NCBI GenBank assembly: GCA_014905825.1
Contig: JACGCN010000016.1
Location: 744,001-808,000 of the forward strand
From: Lyophyllum atratum
Lineage: Eukaryota > Basidiomycota > Agaricomycetes > Agaricales > Lyophyllaceae
Reading direction: 5' to 3'
DNA: 64,000 nt
Below, piece after piece: positions 59,959-64,000 of this stretch. Both the position numbers and the translations under genes were made by a program. Each line of letters begins with the position of its first letter. Position 1 is the stretch's first letter. The notes beneath the pieces were generated by a model. The model saw only the letters and a program-made list of their open reading frames with translations. It ran no database searches and was not told the DNA's origin.

Positions 59959-61369
59959 CTACTCATATAGATAGCTGATCAACTCCTGAACAACTTTAAC
60001 GTTCACACTGTTGCCTATCAGTCGATACTTCGTTTTTGTTGATACGCCTGGAGGCCAACAGAAGCTGGAGTCTGTGCGGAGCGGCGTGAAGTCGAAGAGC
60101 CTTAGGAGCTCAGACGGTGAAAAATATCGAAGTCGCAAGGGTTGAAGGATCTGAATCGCTTGCTCATCGTTCTCTGATTGGGCTTGAAGAAATCTGTTGA
60201 ATGTCTGTGTAGTCTGTGAAACTTTAGAGAGAAGACAGGGCGAGTTTGACAAGGACATCTGTACTTACATCTAGATCCACGTTCATCTGGAGAACTGACC
60301 CGGCGCGCTCGACGAGTTGAGAGTATCCTGGGGTGATAGGTAAAGATAACTCTTGGTCGAAGTTAGAATTGTGTACCTCGAGTGAAACAACATGTGCGAG
60401 AGGATGAGGGAAGGACAATGTCGAAGAGTCTGCCCCATTTCTTCAAAACCTTCTCGGGTATAGCATTCGGATGCGGCGATCCCGGGTCATCTGGCAGGTC
60501 AAGGTACTGCCCAATGCGTAGCATATATCCGCTTGACGTAGATGCTTCAGGTTGGACTTGATTTGCATACAAAGGTTCCGATCTTGGGTCCACCCAAGTC
60601 GCGTGTCCAGGAATATGCCGCCAAACATGGTCCGAAAAGCTCGCACCTGTAGGTACATTCGGAAAGGTGAGAGGTGTCTGTTTGGCCAGCAGGTAATATC
60701 GTAAACGCGAATTTGGGATGTCAAACTGCAACGGTGTTATCAGGAGCTCCACAGTCGTGTATCCGAGAGACCATAAAGTTGACAGTAATATTTGGCGAGT
60801 AGTCGAGGTCTTATGCAAGTGATGCGCACCCACATGGTTGGCTTAGAACATTGTGCAAACGGAAAGGATGGATCAAAGCACCTCAAACCCAGCGACGTTT
60901 TCGATGAGGAGACGGGCAGGATGGGAACGCATTGCAACCAAATCAGGCAAAACCACTTGGATGAGATGAAGAAATGACCGGGCGCGGGGATCGGATTCAC
61001 CCTGAGCATTGGGGTTCAGAACTGTGTAGGGCTGGCATGCTGGCGATAGAAGCCAGAGATCTGCACGAAAAGAGGCCAATGTGGTTGCAGTCAAGGTCGA
61101 TATGTCCACCTGGAGGAGGGTTGAGAGATTCTCAGAGTTTCTCTGGCGAGGATGTTGCACCTTTTTCACGATGCCTGAAGGGTGGTTGGCGGCGTATACC
61201 TGACAAGCGCTTTGATCCCAATCGAATGCCTGCACGATCGATCCGTCGACCCCGCTTCGTGAAAAGGCTAGATGCAAGCCTCCTATTGCATGATTGAGAG
61301 GCGTCAAGGGTTCCCTTTGTTGAAAGACTTACCTATGCCACAGTAGAATTCTAGGGCTCGTACGGGCAT
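59959..61369 (-). CDS. DNMT2: DNMT2-type tRNA cytosine-5 methyltransferase
   Basis: DNMT2/Trdmt1 (Pmt1 in fission yeast) methylates C38 of tRNA-Asp. The start MPVRALEFYCGIG at 61369 joins over an intron of about 50 nt to GLHLAFSRSG (cofactor motif I). Motif IV reads LLSPACQPYT (about 61010-61050); the usual PPCQ is SPACQ here, but the catalytic cysteine is kept. Motif VI is LLIENVAGFEV. The DNMT2-specific CFT box is present as TCCFTRG (about 60375-60395), followed by ERAGSVLQMNVDLD. The target-recognition end reads LRYFSPSELLRLFDF and KTKYRLIGNSVNVKVVQELI, and the protein ends SYLYE. About 400 residues in five or more exons. Only the short catalytic architecture is present, so it is not a chromatin-targeted DNA methyltransferase. 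Confidence 0.85.
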
Positions 61370-61766
61370 GAATGTTTGGACGCGGTTAAAGGAGATTTAT
61401 GGTTATGTAACCCTGTCATTCGAAGTTGGTTCTTTATCTCGAACATTGCTTGAACTTCACTCTCCTCCCTTGTCCTTCCCCTCATCCCAGTCACGAACTA
61501 CTCATCCTTCCCTGCGATACCATTCCTCAACTCCCGCGCGACACCTTGTGGAGGACACCTACTCACGTCTTTCGTTCAACTTGATCTTTCCCCTTCTTCG
61601 TGTTCGCAACGCATACTCTGTCGTCGTCTGAGAACGCAGCGATTTACCCTTTGATCACCCACAACCTCAAAGTTTGACTTCACCACATCTCAGCCAAGAG
61701 CGGCCTTCTCCGGTGTTCAAAACCTCCAACCTCGTAGGAGGTAATCAAGGAGCGGATATTGAAGAT
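61370..61766. promoter_or_regulatory. Shared divergent promoter of DNMT2 and the right-edge gene
   Basis: About 400 bp between divergent starts. A long pyrimidine-rich tract (about 61450-61620, CTCTCCTCCCTTGTCCTTCC type) is typical of fungal 5' leaders and start regions. Confidence 0.45.
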
Positions 61767-64000
61767 ATGTCACCTCTGGGGTACGTTCATGGGGTCTCTC
61801 CGGCTTTTTTCTCAACTCAATATCTCCTAGTCCCGGCCAAAAGCCCGATCTGCCCCCCACAACTTATCCATCCAGGCAGTATAGCCACCTTCCGACGCCA
61901 CAGAGGTACGAACGAAGTCATGTCAGATCCTCCTTACCTTGTGTAACCTAATTTCTCAATTCACGGCAGTCCGAATAATTTTGGGCACTATTTACCAAAC
62001 TCTTCGTATACTCCGGGGTCCCCGATCTCCCACAGGTTTGTCCTCCCCACCTCCCATTAAGATTGGCCAATAACTAAAAACGGGCTCGTAGTTCTCAGGG
62101 TTCATACGCACTTCTTGCATCGAACTTAGGTGGGCAACGGCTTCCTGACCAAAGGGCGTGCGTACTCTCGATACACTATCGTCCATCTTAAACTGACCTT
62201 GTCTTCCTTCAGAATCATCGAAGAGGGAAGCGGCGGTATAACTTCGCAGCAGACGGCTACCCCTGAATCGAGGTGGGCTTCACACACAATTCTCGCCCTC
62301 CTCCGCTCATCATAACGTCGAAACAGTCCATTCGCTCGAACGAACCCTCGCTACACGAACCCTGTGACGCCCAAATACAAGTATGTTTCTTCTGAAGAAT
62401 GCAGGCACCGTCTTGAATATGTATTGGTCTAGTCGATCTCCTTTTGATATGGAAACCGCGATGCCGAAGGGCAAGCATACGTAGTGAGTTGTCCAGTCAC
62501 GTTAATCATGTTTTCTGAACGTTCTCTGTTAGCGCGCCATTCGAAACCCCAATGTCTTCCTCTTCACTTGCTCCAGCGCACCGCATCTCCTCCCCAGTTT
62601 CTTCTCCGTCGGAATCCCGCTCTTCCCGCTTATCGTCACCCTTCATGGCAAAGTTGTCCATTGCCGAACCAAATCTCAAATTAAAGTCCACAATTCGATC
62701 CCGACCTCAATCACACACACCAGAACCTCATACTATGCAGGTCGACGACGTATTTTCTCCCTCTGCCATTGCCACCTCTAGACATTCAAATCCGCCCGCT
62801 ACGTCGTTATCACCGTCCAGTTCCAGTCCGCCGTCTGTATCGCCTCCCATACCCGCTGCAGGAGGCGAGATGGAACGTATCCGCCAATCTATGATGCAGG
62901 ACCGATTAGCCCACTTCCAAGAGGCTGAAAGCCGGCGGCCAGAGTACTTGAAACGAGCAAAGCGGACTCTTTCAGAGGCGGACCCGACCGCCCCTGCAGA
63001 GGGTGAGAGTATGAGAGAGAAAGAGCCAGAAGCAGTCGTTGGTATCATGGAAAGTCCGATGAAAGGAAGAAGGTTGAAGCTGTTTCAAGAGACGTCAGAG
63101 GAAAGTTTTGAAGAGAGTCTGATGGCCGGTGGATATGGTCGCTATGTAAGATCAAGTTATTTACCTTTCCACCTGGTGATTAGTCCGATTTAACGTCCGC
63201 GTCTCACAGAGAACTGCTGATTGGGTCCGCCAACCACAGCCAATTCTGCTGGCGACTCCTGGATCTGCAGGACCCTCGAATATCATATCAGCACTTGAAC
63301 AGGCTGAGGAGCCGGCTCCGCCGACGGAGAGAGAAATCAAGAAACGCAAGAGACTAGCCGCCTTTGGTGAGCGAACCTACGCTGATGGACCCACAACGAA
63401 GCTGCACCCAGTAGAGCTGGAAGGTCGTGGACGTGTTCTCTTGGACCTCCCTGCTGAAGGAGAAGATGTTTCTGTGATGGAAGGCGGGCCTCCGAAGAAG
63501 AAAGGCGGTACCCAACGAAAGAAGAAAGGGGAGTTAACCGCAAGGGAGAAGAAAGCTCTCGCTCTCGCGGCTGCGGCGGCAGGAGATCTCCCGGAGAAGC
63601 CGAATTGGCCGGATGCTGAGTTCCCATGGCGGCTGAGGACTGAAGAGCGGGCGGAGGAGCTTAAAGCGGAAGAAACAGAAAAGATGAAGTGGATAGAGAG
63701 GTTCCTGGATCGTGATTCGGATGATGAGGAGGACGATGGAGTCATGGCAGGTGGACACAAGGATCCTTGGGGAGTGTTCAGCGATGATGCACCGCCTGTA
63801 AGAGGCCGTGGCAAGATGGTTCCACTTCCTGAAAATCCTGGCCGAAACTTTCATCTGCGGAAGAGAAGCGCATTCTTTCCTAGTGATCCCGCGGATGCGC
63901 GTGCAGCCTTAATGTCAAAGAAGAGCGTTCGAACATTGTCTTATCGGCAGCAGAAGAGACAAAGGCAGCAGGCTGAGGATGAGAGTGACGAAGAGATCCT
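61767..64000 (+). CDS. Unidentified nuclear-type protein, runs off the right edge
   Basis: A start at 61767 (MSPLG) joins through several short introns to PGQKPDLPPTTYPSRQYSHL, FGHYLPNSSYTPGSPIS, RSPFDMETAMPKGKHT, then a long Ser/Pro-rich exon (62552-63150) and a second long exon from about 63209 to the edge. The protein has basic blocks (REIKKRKRLAAF, PPKKKGGTQRKKKGELTARE), an acidic block (DRDSDDEEDDG) and a conserved-looking PSDPADARAALMSKKSVRTL segment near 63880-63940. No catalytic domain is visible in the part shown; a chromatin-associated protein is possible, but this is a guess. The upstream exons are my own splice reading and are less certain than the two long exons. Confidence 0.55.

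Overview
The window is nuclear DNA of a filamentous basidiomycete, most likely an Agaricomycete. The host genes carry many introns of about 50-60 nt (including GC-AG introns), and the repeats are the usual mushroom-forming set: Ty1/copia and chromodomain Ty3/gypsy retrotransposons, hAT, MULE and CACTA (Tnp2-type) transposons, and OrsD-like repeat genes. All functions are read from translated motifs and repeat ends; no database search was possible.

The window has two halves. From about 1 to 44.55 kb it is a transposon graveyard with deep nesting. It starts with a frameshifted SET-domain gene, short tandem repeats, a 278-bp fold-back element, a gene built from duplicated exon-intron modules, and a 3.4-kb segment bounded by inverted 240-bp repeats that each hold a tRNA-Thr-like gene. 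A decayed minus-strand copia (about 9.0-15.0 kb) is split by a hAT element (hAT-1). A minus-strand CACTA transposase (16.3-21.5 kb) is split twice: by a solo LTR, and by a truncated OrsD-like gene flanked by 360-bp direct copies of the CACTA gene itself. A chromodomain gypsy (21.6-34.8 kb) is split by a MULE with TIRs over 220 bp, which in turn holds a 5.1-kb hAT (hAT-2) with a perfect 8-bp target duplication. From 35.9 to 37.6 kb lie nested TIR elements. From 37.9 to 44.55 kb a plus-strand copia is interrupted by a hAT-type MITE and by a complete 1.52-kb LTR element encoding only Gag.

From 45 kb to the right edge the DNA is compact and gene-dense with no recognisable transposon: RRP9 (U3 snoRNP WD40 protein), ATG7 (autophagy E1 enzyme), a Sel1-repeat protein, PRP16 (DEAH spliceosomal ATPase), a peroxisomal SCP2-type thiolase ending in AKL, DNMT2 (tRNA cytosine-5 methyltransferase), and a long unidentified gene that runs off the edge. 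These are housekeeping genes of RNA processing, autophagy and lipid oxidation; they do not form a single pathway.

The best candidates for something not yet described are the Gag-only LTR element, the OrsD fragment inside a 360-bp duplication of its target gene, the tRNA-Thr-containing inverted repeats, and the pairing of autonomous and non-autonomous MULE and hAT elements within one locus.
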